DNA of 64,000 nt from Ligustrum vulgare (taxonomy: Eukaryota > Streptophyta > Magnoliopsida > Lamiales > Oleaceae): NCBI GenBank assembly GCA_963555705.1, contig OY743179.1, forward strand, positions 23,072,692-23,136,691, given 5' to 3'. Within the stretch, counting starts at the first letter, position 1; the number at the start of each line of letters is the position of its first letter. Shown piece after piece: positions 1 to 17,779 of this stretch. Below the pieces are notes generated by a model. It saw nothing but the letters and a program-made list of their open reading frames with translations. It ran no database searches and had not been told where the DNA came from. The position numbers and the translations under genes are program-made.

Positions 1-1354
1 CATATTATCAAAACTACCAGCAAAGTTAGAACCAACAAACCCCTTTAAATTAATTCCTTTTTTATATGACTTAAGCATAAGAACTTGATATTTTGTGCCC
101 TTTAGGTACTTAATTAGGGTTTTCATAACTTCCAAATGAAATTCACATGGATTACTCATGAATCTATTCAGTACACTCGCATAATAAGCAATATGAAAAC
201 TAGTGTTGTGGAACCCAAGTATGGGGTTTTTTTTCCCCCTCATTATTCTACTTTTGTTAAATGGTGTAGGAGAAAGGGGGAACAATTTTTTAGGGTGAAA
301 ACTGTAAAAGATGGGCAAAATTTCGGCCATCATTAGTAGAATTCACCCTTGGCATTTGCAATTCATGTGGACAATTGTCAAAATGCAACTATCTACTATT
401 GAAATCCAACTATTGGAAAGCATCTTTAATTTCTGTATTAAAATTCAACAGTTGAAAAATATCTTTATAAAAAAATCAATTTATGAAGTAGTCAACTCAA
501 GTCTTCTTTTACTTCACGATTTTTAAACTATATCATCTAAAAGTTTATAATGTTCTTCACCACACTCCCTCGCATATGTCCCTTCCCACGCTTGCTGGAT
601 TCTCTTTCATTCAAAAGTTAAATGCTAGTTCTCATACATGAGGATGATGTGACAAACTTAGAATCGTTGGAAAGTATTTCTCCAAAAAAAAAAAAAAAAG
701 TTGGAAAGTAGCCTAGTCCTTTAGCATGCAATTGATTCCACTAGGATTCTTTCAAATGCCATTCTTTAACATGTTTATAAATTTCGATGTGTTTTTTTAC
801 GTAATGATTATAATTTATAAATTAATTTATATATAACATATTTTTTCAAACATTTTTAACTATACACATTTTTTTCTTCAATTTTCAAACACACATTTTA
901 TCTAGAAAACACAAAAAAAATTGACACCGGGAAGCCACCGTGGAACAGTCCGTTATAATTTATAAATAACACAATTTTTAAAATCACTTTTTAATTTTAC
1001 ACATTATTCCAAATCACTTTCTAACCGCATATTTTACCTCGAAAAGAGCAACATTCTATTTATTAATAAAGGTTGGTACACAATATTTGATAGGACTTGA
1101 CGTCCAGTTCTTTCCAGAATTAGTGAATTTTGTCAATAAGGAAGTGGGAATAAAGAGATGAGAAATTCTAGCCTCGCTAATATTTTATGATCAAATAGAC
1201 CAAAATATGCTGCATAAATGAGCATCAATTTATCCTTACCATTTTGGAATCTTTGTGAAGCACTATACATATGAACTCAAAATTTCCAAACAATAAAAAT
1301 CAACTTCTCAAGAAAAAAAAGAGCAGAAAGAAGGAAAATAAGAGAGACTAGAAA
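1..1354. other. non-genic AT-rich 5' flank
   Basis: No gene is recognised here. About 760-1060 is a degraded copy of a MITE family seen elsewhere in the window; it shares the string attttacctcgaaaa (from 1031) with 2690-2830. A TATA-like tatacata lies at 1264-1271, about 85 bp before the ATG of the next gene, and is a candidate core promoter. Confidence 0.4.
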
Positions 1355-2299
1355 ATGCAAGCATACCCAGGGCATGGCTTCAAGCAGCAGGAGTCCTTTG
1401 CGTATGTTGAGGAGGATAATTTCATGAAAGGCGAAAGTTTTCACGACAGCGGTTCAAATGTGCAGATGATGAGGCCTAATCAATACGTCCAGACTCTGCC
1501 ACAAAACCACCATGCCATGCCTCATCATGGCGGCTTCAACAAAGAGCAGCACCACCGTGACAGCTGGAAAATGGACAAGCCTAGCCATGGAGGTGGCTGG
1601 TCTATTGGCAAAGAGCAGCACCACCACCAAGATAGCTGGAATATGGACAAGCCTAGCCACGGGGGCAGCTGGTCTAATGGCAAAGAGCAGCACCACCACC
1701 AAGATAGCTGGAATATGGACAAGCCTAGCCACGGGGGCAGCTGGTCTAATGGCAAAGAGCAGCACCACCACCAAGATAGCTGGAAAATGGACAAGCCTAG
1801 CTATGGGGGCAGCTTGAGCTGGTCTAATGGCAAAGAGCAACACCACCACCAAGATAGCTGGAAAATGGACAAGCCTAACCATGGGGGCAGCTGGTCTAAT
1901 GGCAAAGAGCAGCAGCACCAACAAGATAGCTGGAAAATGGACAAGCCTAGCCAAGGAGGCTGCTGGCTTAACAAAAATGAGAAGCATCACCACCATGAAA
2001 GCTGCAAAATGGAGACGCCTAGCTATGGAGGTGGCTGGCTTAACAACAAAGAGCAGCGCCACCAACGTGACAGCTGGAAAATGCCCAAGCCTAGCCATGG
2101 GGGCAATATGCATTACGGAGGTTATAAGTACGAGAAATCGAGTGACATGTACTTAAAGATGGGCGATGGCAGAAATGATGGTCATCAGTACCAGGGGCGG
2201 CCACCGCCCGTGGTGCTGAATGAACCGGTGAAGCATTACAGTGATGATTGCAATCCCAAGGGGATGCAGTACTGGCAGTCCAAGGGAATTGATGATTAA
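1355..2299 (+). CDS. His/Trp/Ser-rich tandem-repeat protein, function unknown
   Basis: A 314-residue single-exon reading frame with a clean start and stop. I do not recognise the family. Residues 1-62 are non-repetitive. Residues 63-255 are eight repeats of 23-26 aa built on KEQHHHQDSWKMDKPSHGG followed by SWSNG. The last ~59 residues form a distinct tail containing GRPPPVVLNEP. There is no signal peptide or membrane helix. The dense histidines (HHH, HHHH in repeat 7) suggest metal binding, and the repeats suggest an intrinsically disordered protein; both are inference. Repeats 2 and 3 are identical in DNA, so the array expanded recently, while repeats 6-8 have diverged. Preserved phase across eight repeats argues for selection on this strand. 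The next gene starts on the opposite strand beyond 2995. Confidence 0.75.
   Translation: MQAYPGHGFKQQESFAYVEEDNFMKGESFHDSGSNVQMMRPNQYVQTLPQNHHAMPHHGGFNKEQHHRDSWKMDKPSHGGGWSIGKEQHHHQDSWNMDKPSHGGSWSNGKEQHHHQDSWNMDKPSHGGSWSNGKEQHHHQDSWKMDKPSYGGSLSWSNGKEQHHHQDSWKMDKPNHGGSWSNGKEQQHQQDSWKMDKPSQGGCWLNKNEKHHHHESCKMETPSYGGGWLNNKEQRHQRDSWKMPKPSHGGNMHYGGYKYEKSSDMYLKMGDGRNDGHQYQGRPPPVVLNEPVKHYSDDCNPKGMQYWQSKGIDD
1541..2119 (+). repeat. in-frame minisatellite, 8 units of 69-78 bp
   Basis: Eight tandem units encode the repeats of the preceding gene. Most are 72 bp; the first is 69 and the fourth 78 bp (an extra Ser-Leu). Units 2 (1610-1681) and 3 (1682-1753) are identical. All length differences are multiples of three. 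Confidence 0.9.
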
Positions 2300-2994
2300 A
2301 AGACTGCTATGTTTATGAAATATGTAGCAGAAATTCTACACTTATATTTATAAATAACACTTGAAGAACCTCATGTACACTGGTGTTGTTCAACAGCAAA
2401 CATTATATAATTATGAAAATTAATGAACAATTATCATATAATCTATTACTATACGACTTACAATCAAGTACTTGAATTTTCATTCAATTTTTCTTCAGAC
2501 GATTCTTCAATTCAAGTGGATTCCTAGTCCTAGAGTTGAGTTTCTACTAACATAGCCTTAAGCATGTCTAACACTGGACACCAATGCTGCCTGAAATATT
2601 ACATTGGCCCAACATGCTTATTTTTTTTTACAAGATTCACTCTGAAAATCAAGGGATCATTTACAAGAAAAAGCGATTCACATATCCATTTAATAAACTG
2701 TATATAAACAAATTTATAAGCAACATATTTCCCCAAACCACTCTTTAATCATACAAATTTTCACAAATCACTTTTAAACCATATATTTTACCTCGAAAAT
2801 ACAACATTCTTTGTTTAAAAACAAAAAAAAAATTTTACCAAACAGAGTTTACACAACCTTCTGCATAATTTACCTCTACACTTTCAAGTCATTCCTAACT
2901 ATAAACATGCTTGGTATCTCGAAATCTAAAAATGAAAGTACAAATCATTTGACCCACCGCAGTCAAATCGAGTCCAATTCAGCGTACTTCATAC
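2300..2994. other. intergenic, with degraded MITE at about 2685-2830
   Basis: This is the 3' side shared by two convergent genes. The stretch from about 2685 has a run resembling ttttaaaccatatattttacctcgaaaa and so belongs to the same dispersed MITE family as 760-1060 and 28934-29099. Nothing else is recognised. Confidence 0.4.
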
Positions 2995-3441
2995 TTACAT
3001 GGTGGATCTACAAAGAGGACAAGTTGTGTGTTGATTATCAAACCACTTCTCCAAACACCCCTTATGGAAGAAATGCTTGCAAGAAAGCTCACTCACTTCC
3101 TCATTACCTTCAAATCTACATAGACACACACAACACTCCATTGTAGGCCACATATTTCCGCCACCGCCACTGTTGCTGCTGCAACCACCATCATCACGGC
3201 AGGGCCGCCTTCTACCACCACCTCTGTTTCTGCATAGAGAATCAAACCGGGTTATCGACACTCTTCTGGTTCTTGAAGCCTCTTCGTCCTCAACTTGCTC
3301 CACCCCACCGCCGCCATCAGCACCCACTAATTGCAGAAAAGTTCTTAGCAGATTCTTGACTATAGCCACTGACATAACTGTGTTCATTACTAATAAAGGT
3401 ATCACACCTTCAGCCGGGCTAGGAAAATTCGAAAGTCCCAT
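2995..3441 (-). CDS. XERICO-like RING-H2 E3 ubiquitin ligase
   Basis: A 148-residue intronless protein. The N-terminus MGLSNFPSPAEG followed by a hydrophobic segment at about 13-40 (VIPLLVMNTVMSVAIVKN) is the layout of the plant XERICO/RHA2-like small RING-H2 proteins, which sit in membranes and pass ubiquitin from an E2 to a substrate. A glycine- and arginine-rich linker follows (about 43-98). The RING-H2 motif is complete: C103, C106, C121, H123, H126, C129, C141, C144, with the usual W133 between the zinc ligands. Length matches the family. XERICO in Arabidopsis promotes abscisic acid accumulation; extending that role here is inference. Several ACGT-core elements upstream fit it. The C-terminus stops four residues after the last zinc cysteine, which is short but complete. 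Confidence 0.88.
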   Translation of the reverse strand: MGLSNFPSPAEGVIPLLVMNTVMSVAIVKNLLRTFLQLVGADGGGGVEQVEDEEASRTRRVSITRFDSLCRNRGGGRRRPCRDDGGCSSNSGGGGNMWPTMECCVCLCRFEGNEEVSELSCKHFFHKGCLEKWFDNQHTTCPLCRSTM

Positions 3442-3589
3442 GTTTATTTACGCCGATTAAGCACAAAACTCGAAATAAAATCAGAAAACCAGCAAAGTAC
3501 AGGAAATTTAATTGGATCTTTTGATTGGAAGAAAGGCTTTGTAGAGAAGCTAGAACTTGATTCTACAAAAGAAGTCAAGGTTGAGGTTG

Positions 3590-3815
3590 CTATAAATAAA
3601 ACCATGGTTTAAAGCTATTTTGGGATATTGTTGACACGTTGCAACACGTGTAAGGTTCCTAGTTGGGTTAAAATCAGGGAGTTTTTCACTGAAATAGAAA
3701 GGCTAAAATTAGTAGGTGACGTGTCCACAACTATTTCTGTGTTGGCCAATAAGATTTTGCCATATTGCCATGTTGGTGGAAGTTTCTTGACTTTTTGGAA
3801 CCGCGTGACGTCCAT
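3590..3815 (-). promoter_or_regulatory. promoter region with G-box/ABRE cluster
   Basis: Upstream of the RING-H2 gene on its coding strand. A TATA-like tttatttatag (minus strand) lies near 3590-3600, about 150 bp before the ATG. ACGT-core elements are acacgtgt (G-box, 3644-3651), gacgtgtc (ABRE-like, 3718-3725) and cgtgacgtc (3804-3812). These are the sites bound by ABF/bZIP factors, so abscisic acid or stress control is a reasonable inference. Confidence 0.5.
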
Positions 3816-3829
3816 GATTGAATATTAAC

Positions 3830-4224
3830 GTGATTAGTTACTCTCCCTTACGCGTATGGTCTGCGAACCAAATTTAGAGGTCACTATTGATTGTAACGTG
3901 AAGAGACGAACAAAGAACACGACGAAGTCCGTTAATATCTAAGAATGACAATTAAGATTCAGATTCATTGATTCGTCAACGAATATTGAAATTGATTACC
4001 CAATTTATATTCTTGCACTTTATATTCACCAAAAGTTCACTCTCAATCGCTGTCCACTAATCGATTCAAATAGCTCAAGTAAGAGCCTACAAAAGAATTT
4101 TGAAAAGGCAAAAGCTACTTCTACGACTAAAAAATATTGAATCTACTAAGATGATTCTATTGAAAGTATTTTGACAAAAAAAAAAAAAAATGGTCCTTCC
4201 TAGAGAAAGATGGTCAAAAAGTTA
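3830..4224. other. intergenic, nothing recognised
   Basis: AT-rich sequence between the RING-H2 promoter and a Tourist-like element. No reading frame or repeat is recognised. Confidence 0.4.
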
Positions 4225-4769
4225 GCCCCTGTTCTCTTTGCTGTTTTGAGGTCGTTTTCTGTTTTTATTTTCGAAAACGCTAAAAACGCGTTCTCTTTAC
4301 CATTTTCGAAAACGCATTTTGGAAAACAAAAAAAAAATTTGTACACAAAACGGAAAACGCCTGAAACATCGTTTTGGGCGTTTTGTGTGTATTTCGACGA
4401 AAAATGTCAAAAACGCGGAAAACGCGTTTTGAGAATTTTTTTTTTTTTTATAAAATTATCTTAACTTAGAATTAAGCTTAATATAAAGTTTTTATTTTTT
4501 TTAAAAATTATCCAAGCTGGAACTAAGCCTAAATAAAGATTTTTTTTTTTTTTTTTTTTGAGAATTATCCTAACTTGGAACTTAGTTTAAATAGTGTTCT
4601 GCAAAATTTCAAACAGAACGTGTTTTCCATCTTTTCATTTTCAAAAACAGTTTTCAGAAATGACAAACCAAACGCGTTTTCAGCAAATTTGAAAACAAAA
4701 ATGAAAACACAAAACACAAAACATTTTCGAAAATGAAAATACAAAATAAAATACAAACAGAACGCCACC
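4225..4769. mobile_element. Tourist-like (PIF/Harbinger) MITE, copy 1
   Basis: A 545-bp non-coding element with imperfect terminal inverted repeats: GCCCCTGTTCTCTTTG at the left, and GGTGGCGTTCTGTTTG read inward from the right. It matches the element at 35943-36809 along its whole length. The left flank is TTA (4222-4224); the right flank reads TAC, explicable as TTA with one T lost. Relative to copy 2 it lacks 307 bp between two 11-bp tagtttaaata repeats. It lies just downstream of the DUF707 gene. Confidence 0.8.
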
Positions 4770-5059
4770 TACTTTTTGAGAAAACTTTTTTATAAGAGAC
4801 AGTAGGAAATAACTTACCAAATAGGCCCTAAATAAACTCAATATGTGAAATGGAAAGACAAACCGAAAAGTATTACTAAATTTCATTGAAAGCATACGAC
4901 AATATTATGAAAAATGTTATCTACAGGAACAAAAATGAGATTAAAATCTAGAGGTTAGACCCTATGCTTAATGGTACTCATTGGAGAAGATTTGGGGTGA
5001 GAATAGGGGTATCATTGGAGAAGATTTTACCCCAAATTTGGGGTAGGGTTGGAGATGCC

Positions 5060-11858
<6,799 letters not shown>

Positions 11859-13358
11859 TGCACTGCAAAAACGAGTGTTAAAAGTCATACAAACTGTAGT
11901 CACATACATATAATGCTTTAAGCTTGGCCAAACTACACAAGAACCAAAACCTTCAAACCTACATCCTAAAATTCCCTTTCTATGTACAGTTTCTGGTTCC
12001 ATATTTTGAATATGGCCCTAATAGGTGCTTTGTGTTGCCCAATTAAATTTCAAGCAGCCACTCTGCAGTAAAAAGTAGAGATGTTTCTAACACAAGAATA
12101 ATTTAGAAGTAATTTGTCTATCATAATAACAACTAATTCCCGAAAACAACACACTAAAGCAAACTTGTAGAAAATCCAGATAGGAAGAGTTATGTAGCAC
12201 CCTATTAACAAGGGAAAGTGTGTCAATGAGCCCCAACTCTCTTTCTTTCACGTATTAAATCTGTATCCATAATAAACAAATGTTCTCTTTAGTGACATCT
12301 CAACACCTTAAATCTTTCTATGAGATTCAATTACGCCACCAGAAGAAATTCACAATCTCTATAATGCCAAAAACAAAGAAATCTGGATAAGGTTCCCGAT
12401 ATGGACGAAACTGCCTAATTGATTCTCATATTTAAACCCTGAGTAAAAGATCAAACATTTGAAGCTCGCATCCCTCCCACAATCAATTTATTTATAACAC
12501 CATAATAAAACCAGAAACTAAGTCATATTTTTACAGCCAGTGTGTGTGACTTTATATACCACACATGTTCTGTTCAATAGATTTGCATATTTTCAGTTCA
12601 CGTCTCTCTCTAGATCTCATATCTTTCAATCACTCGATATAAACAATCAATCTTACCTACAAAAATGTTACTTGTACATGTTAATTGACATAGAGGTTGA
12701 CAAGTAGATGACGTGGATGGTGGATGAGTTATGGTTGTTGATTAAAAGATGATGTGATTTGTGGAAAAAAAGGATTGCGCCACATATGTCATATGTCATA
12801 TATCAACCTGTATGTGAATTAACATGTAGATGTAGCAAGATTGATCTTACCTATAATACTCAAAATTGATCACTACAAAGCACAGTACCACAATCAATTC
12901 CACAAGCAGCATTCCAGAAAGCTACCAATCTTGTACACCCCTTTAACAACTGCAGCAGTTCACTATCATTCAAGGATCACAAATTTAAGCACAACCCACA
13001 TCAATTGCCCATCTGGTATGCATACTAAAGAAATCCATTCATTCTTCTTCCACCTAAAATCCCTCTTTCAAACCAGTTCATGGCATAGACATGCAAAAAA
13101 ATCTCCAGCATTTCATTTAATATACAAGCAAACAAAATACTTTGTTTCCTTCATTTCCAATACTTAGCAAAACTTCGATTACTTCAATCACTAAATCACT
13201 TCAGAAATAAAAGAAAAAAACAACAGGATTTTAATTAATTCATTACATGTTGGCTCATTTTTCACATATATAGTCATATTCTGATGAACCATTATAAATT
13301 AAACACAACACGTGCATAAACACGTATGCATATTAATGCGCTCGAAAGGAAATCATAC

Positions 13359-13440
13359 CTGGTTTGAAACTGAAACCCCAGAAAATTTCCAGTCAAGTTA
13401 CAAGCGTAAATAGCCGAGAAATCATGAGAGAAAAAACGAA
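13359..13440 (-). other. probable 5' UTR exon of the DUF707 gene
   Basis: On the minus strand the sequence TTTCAAACCAG is followed by GTATGATT (donor at 13358-13357). The first coding exon begins after a clean tttttgcag acceptor at 11862, four bases before the ATG. A 5' UTR intron of about 1.5 kb (11863-13358) would join them. The outer end of this exon is not determined. Confidence 0.5.
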
Positions 13441-13497
13441 TTTCACGGCGAATTTTTAATGAGGAAATAAACGTTGTTGAACGGCTTTAATTCTTCA

Positions 13498-13580
13498 TTA
13501 AACGCGTGAATTCTCTACAAGTACAAGAATTGTGAAAGTTTAAACGCGTGAATTCTCTACAAGTACAAGAATTGTGAAAG
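13498..13580. repeat. 41-bp direct duplication near the DUF707 5' end
   Basis: Two exact 41-bp copies (13498-13538 and 13540-13580) starting ttaaacgcgtgaattctc, separated by one base. They lie just upstream of the proposed 5' UTR exon, in the promoter or leader, so the duplication may matter for expression. It includes the palindrome acgcgt. Confidence 0.9.
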
Positions 13581-13589
13581 AAGATGTGA

Positions 13590-14470
13590 AAGTGGAGGAA
13601 TTTTTCAGTTAATGAAAGTCGTGAAGTTGGAGCAAAAAGATGGTCTCTTCGTGAGATAAAAAGGTGGAGGATGAATCAGATTTCTTCTCATTTTTTACTT
13701 CCCTTTTCTTTTCAAAACTGTCTCGAATCCTAGCTTTCCCCCTTTCGACTAAAAAACCTTTGGCCTGACTCACGCATTGGAACTTTTAGACGTCGATGCT
13801 CGGACTCCCGCCTTTGTTTGGAGCATCAGTTTGAGACTTTGGTTCGTTCCTATCAGGATCGAACCTATAAATCTTCTTCAATGTAATTGAGCTTTGTCCA
13901 ATTTTTGTCTCGAATAAATATTTTTATCGCAATATTTAGTGCGATCTCTCTTTAGTATTATATAACTTGATATGTGTGCGTGTATATATATTGATGCTCT
14001 TGTTTAAGTTGTAATTAGTGTTATGTCCGTGCATTCATTTGATACTTATATGTATTGAATTTATATATTAATATATGAAATAAATATTTAATTTAATTAA
14101 AAATAAGAAATGAAGGAAAACAATTAATCACAAAAATGTACAAATTATACACATCTTAATTATTTTTTACCATTAGCATATTTACCATTTCAGGAAATTC
14201 CATTAATAATTGTAATTTAAATTGATTTAAATCTTAAAATGAGAAAAATAAAACTGCATCTAAACAAAATTTGTAATAGTAAAAAAATAGATATATCTGT
14301 AATATACGTTCAAAATTTTATTAAAAAAAAGGAAAATAAAAAATAGATCGATAAACATTCCTATTTCATCATTTTTCATTTTCTGTTTTTAAAGAAAAAT
14401 ATTTATGTAATATGGATAAAGTTTTTTTCCTTTTTTTCTTTTTTCTTTTTTTTTTACGAATTAAAAAAAA
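13590..14470. other. DUF707 upstream region, then AT-rich spacer
   Basis: 13590-13900 is the likely DUF707 promoter; I see no confident TATA box. Beyond 13900 the sequence is AT-rich and leads into the tandem repeat at 14471. Confidence 0.35.
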
Positions 14471-15655
14471 AATGTAATTGATTTTTAAGAGAAGAAGGCG
14501 GACAAGAAACTTAGGGACTTCGAAAAAACGACTATTTAAAATTTTGCATACAGCTGGATTATTTTAAATCTTAAATTTGTCCAAAATAAATAATATATAG
14601 TTAATTAATGCTATTTACCATTTTAGGAAATATATTTTGGTAAATTTTTTTACCAAGTGACTACAATTGTAATAGTTTGAACCTAAATGACTTACTATAA
14701 AAAAATAATAAAAAAAAAAATCAATTAACATTTACATAATTATTCAATTTTAATGATTATTGAGGTGATTAATCTTTCCAAAATATAATTTCTAGATTAT
14801 CAAAAATAAATTTATCTCTATCCGAATAATAAAATAGTATTTATGTGATATTGACAAAGTTGGTTTTTTTTTTAATTTAAAAAAATGTAATTGATTTTCG
14901 AGAGAATAATGCGAACCAAGAAACTTAGGGACTTGAAAAAAGCGGTTATTTAAAAATTTTGCATTCAGTTTGATTATTTTAAGTCTGAAATTTGTCCAAA
15001 ATGAATAATATATATTTAATTAATACTACTTACCATTTTAGAAAATATATTTTGACGAAATTTTTTACCAAGTGGCTATAATTGTGTAATAGTTTGAACT
15101 TAAATGACTTACTATAAAAAAATAATAATAAACATTTGCATAATTATTTAATTTTAATGATTATTGAAGTGATTAATCTTTTCCAAATATAATTTCTAGA
15201 TTATCAAAAATAAATTTATCTCTACTTGAATAATAGAATAGTATTTATGTGATATTGACAAGGTTTATTTTTTTTCTTTTTTTTAAAATGTAATTGATTT
15301 TCAAGAAGAGAATGCGGATCAAGAAACTTAAGAACTTGAAAAAAGCAACTATTTAAAAAATTTCATTTAATTGAATTATTTTAAATCTGAAATTTGTCCA
15401 AAATGAATAATATATAGTTAATTAATATTATTTACCATTTTAGAAAATATATTTTGGTAGAATTTTTTACCAAGTGGCTACAATTGTAATAGTTTGGAAC
15501 TTGAATGACTTACTATAAAAAAATAATAATAATAATAACGAATATTTGCATAACTATTCAATTTTAATGATTATTGAGGTGATTAATCTTTCCAAAATAT
15601 AATTTCTAGATTATCAAAAATAAATGTATCCTTACCCGAATAACAGAATAGTACT
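14471..15655. repeat. three tandem ~400-bp AT-rich repeats
   Basis: Units start at 14471, 14884 and 15287, each with aatgtaattgatttt (or close). They carry in the same order aagaaactta, tttgtccaaaat, taccattttag, ttttttaccaagtg, acttactataaaaaa and tttctagattatcaaaaata. The spacing is 413 and 403 bp. The units have diverged by scattered substitutions and poly-A/T length. A partial unit may precede the first. No coding capacity is seen. Confidence 0.9.
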
Positions 15656-16787
15656 ATTAGAATTGTTAGTAACTATCTTAATATAATATTTGATATTTAA
15701 ATATATAAAATAAATATTTCATTTCATATTTATTTTAACATTACAAATTAAATATACGTGGTCATATATTTAAATGAATGTAACAATTAAGCAACCTGAA
15801 TTGATCGAAATATGAAGTTGCAAAAATTATTCGAACTTAATTAAATTACATAAAAGTTCAAATATTTATTATTACATTTAATTTAATAAGAAAAGCAACT
15901 CTAATTGAAATTAATTATATATGGTCAAATTAAATCTAGTTAATAAATTATAAATATCATTATAAGAATTAAATAAAACAATTTTGAAATAGAGAGACAT
16001 TGAGAAAAAGTAAAAAGTAAATTTTTTACCTTTAATTTTTGATGTGATTTTAAGGACGACATATCTACAGTTGACTCTAACTCGTGAGTTCGTATTAAAG
16101 TTCTCGTTGAGGTCTTCGATTTGATACACATATTACATATTTTTCGATTTCAAAATAATGGTATAATTATCAAAAATATTCTCATTCATTGAAATATTTT
16201 TATTTTAGGAAAGACAGTTTAGACGGAAAAAGTTTCAAAATATGTTTTTGGAAAGTGTCTTACTTTTATATATATAGTAAGTATATGATATGGTATATAT
16301 AGTATGATGTCATTAATGTTAATTAATAAGAGTTTAATAGGAAAATAACTGTGGCATTAACATTATTAAATTAAATAATATTTATTTTCTTTAATAGGTC
16401 CTCCTTACCAAACGAGATGAACGTTTTTATTGATTATTGAGTAATTGTTTAAATAATTAAAAATTGTTGAATGCTTTATGTTTAATCTGGAATGGGAGTT
16501 TAATAGCGAAATAAATTGTGGCATTAAATAATTCAATGAATAATAGTTAATTTTCTCTTCCGAACCTACCTACCAAATCGAATGGACGTTTTTATTGCTT
16601 ATTACGTAACAAGTAAAAAATATGTTGAATGCTTTATTTTAATTTGGAATGTCATTAGTGTTAATTATTATAAGATAAGATTAAGTAGGAATAAATTTGT
16701 GGTATTTTTTGCTATTAAAAGACAGCTTTTAAATAATGATTAGTGAGAGCACGTGTAGGCACGTGCACCATTTTAATTGTATATTTA
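15656..16787. other. AT-rich non-genic
   Basis: No gene is recognised. Two short related passages, ttattgattattgagtaat (16428 on) and a like string near 16590, each follow an aaacgttttattg-like motif, suggesting an old local duplication. Confidence 0.35.
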
Positions 16788-16962
16788 GCCTTTGTTTGAG
16801 ATTCATTATTTGGGAAAAATTATGGTTTAAAATAGTATTTTTTAGAGAATGTGTAGTTAAAAAATGTTTGAAAAGTTAAAAATGATAAGCTTGACTAAAA
16901 TAAATGATTGCGATTAAATTTTGAATAAATTTGATTTACAAAAAATGGGGCCAAACAGGAGC
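16788..16962. mobile_element. Tourist-like small MITE
   Basis: A 175-bp stretch with ends GCCTTTGTTTG and, inward from the right, GCTCCTGTTTGGCC; flanks are TTA and TAA. Inside is agagaatgtgtagttaaaaa, resembling the core of the MITE at 28934-29099. Confidence 0.5.
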
Positions 16963-17779
16963 TAAATAGCGCAATAGAAAAGTGGATTCAATATTTTGAA
17001 AGTTAAAAAATTGAAAGAATTCTCTTCTACCCATTTTGAAAAGAGTGTTTGGTATGATTAATGACCCGTTTGGCACGGATTTACTTAGACTTTTGTAAAT
17101 GTAAAAGAATTTCCTGAAAAAGTTATCTTAATATATGTTTGAAAATCTTTTAAAAGGTCAAGTTATTTTTGAGATGCAAAAGTTGTTTCTGATTCGTTTG
17201 TAAAAAGTTTTTTTTTTTCTTTTAAAAAAATGTTTCTACTAGTTAAAAGAGCTTTAAGAAGAAGCTAATTCAATATAGTTTCCTCCAAATTTCAGAGTGG
17301 AAAGTGATTTTAAGAATTAGTTTTAAAATAAAAATTAAGGTCTATGAAAAGTAGAAGTAAAAGTAAAATTGATACGGACTCTCAAAATTCTTCAAATTGA
17401 TGGAAGCACTTTTAAAAAAAATTGTCAAATGAGTTAAAAACAACTTTTAACTTCTCAAAATCATCTCAAATAAGCCCTAAATTTAGACTGTAAAAACGTG
17501 CTAGATTCCTCAAATAAAATCAACACGGCAAGATTGACAAAAAAATGTTAGATACGATTAGATTTGAATGCATCAAAGTGTATCAGATCATCCAAAGCTG
17601 AAGAGTTTGGGGTATGAGCCCGTTAAAAAGTGTTTGACATGACTAGATTTATAGGTGTTAAAGTATGGGCAAAATACATAAGGAATATTAAAAATTAGAT
17701 TTCATATTTAAGAAACTTGCTCTTTTAATTCAAAAATTAGGTTTTTGTTAAAAAAATATTTGATAAAATTAATAATTAA
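16963..17779. other. non-genic; possible MITE remains
   Basis: No gene is seen. A block from gacccgtttggca (about 17063) to caaataagccct (about 17468) has weakly complementary ends of the type found in MITEs, but no convincing target duplication. Confidence 0.3.

Noticed and set aside
1454..2113. A 219-codon open frame antisense to the repeat protein gene
   Set aside because: It mirrors the sense repeats, has no family resemblance, and is open only because the 72-bp units lack antisense stops in that phase.
1512..2156. Long alternate-frame reading frames across the same minisatellite
   Set aside because: The repeat length is a multiple of three, so any open unit stays open; these are shadows of the real gene.
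3077..3460. A plus-strand open frame opposite the RING-H2 gene
   Set aside because: Proline/serine-rich frame created by the Gly/Arg-rich antisense coding; the RING motif on the minus strand is decisive.
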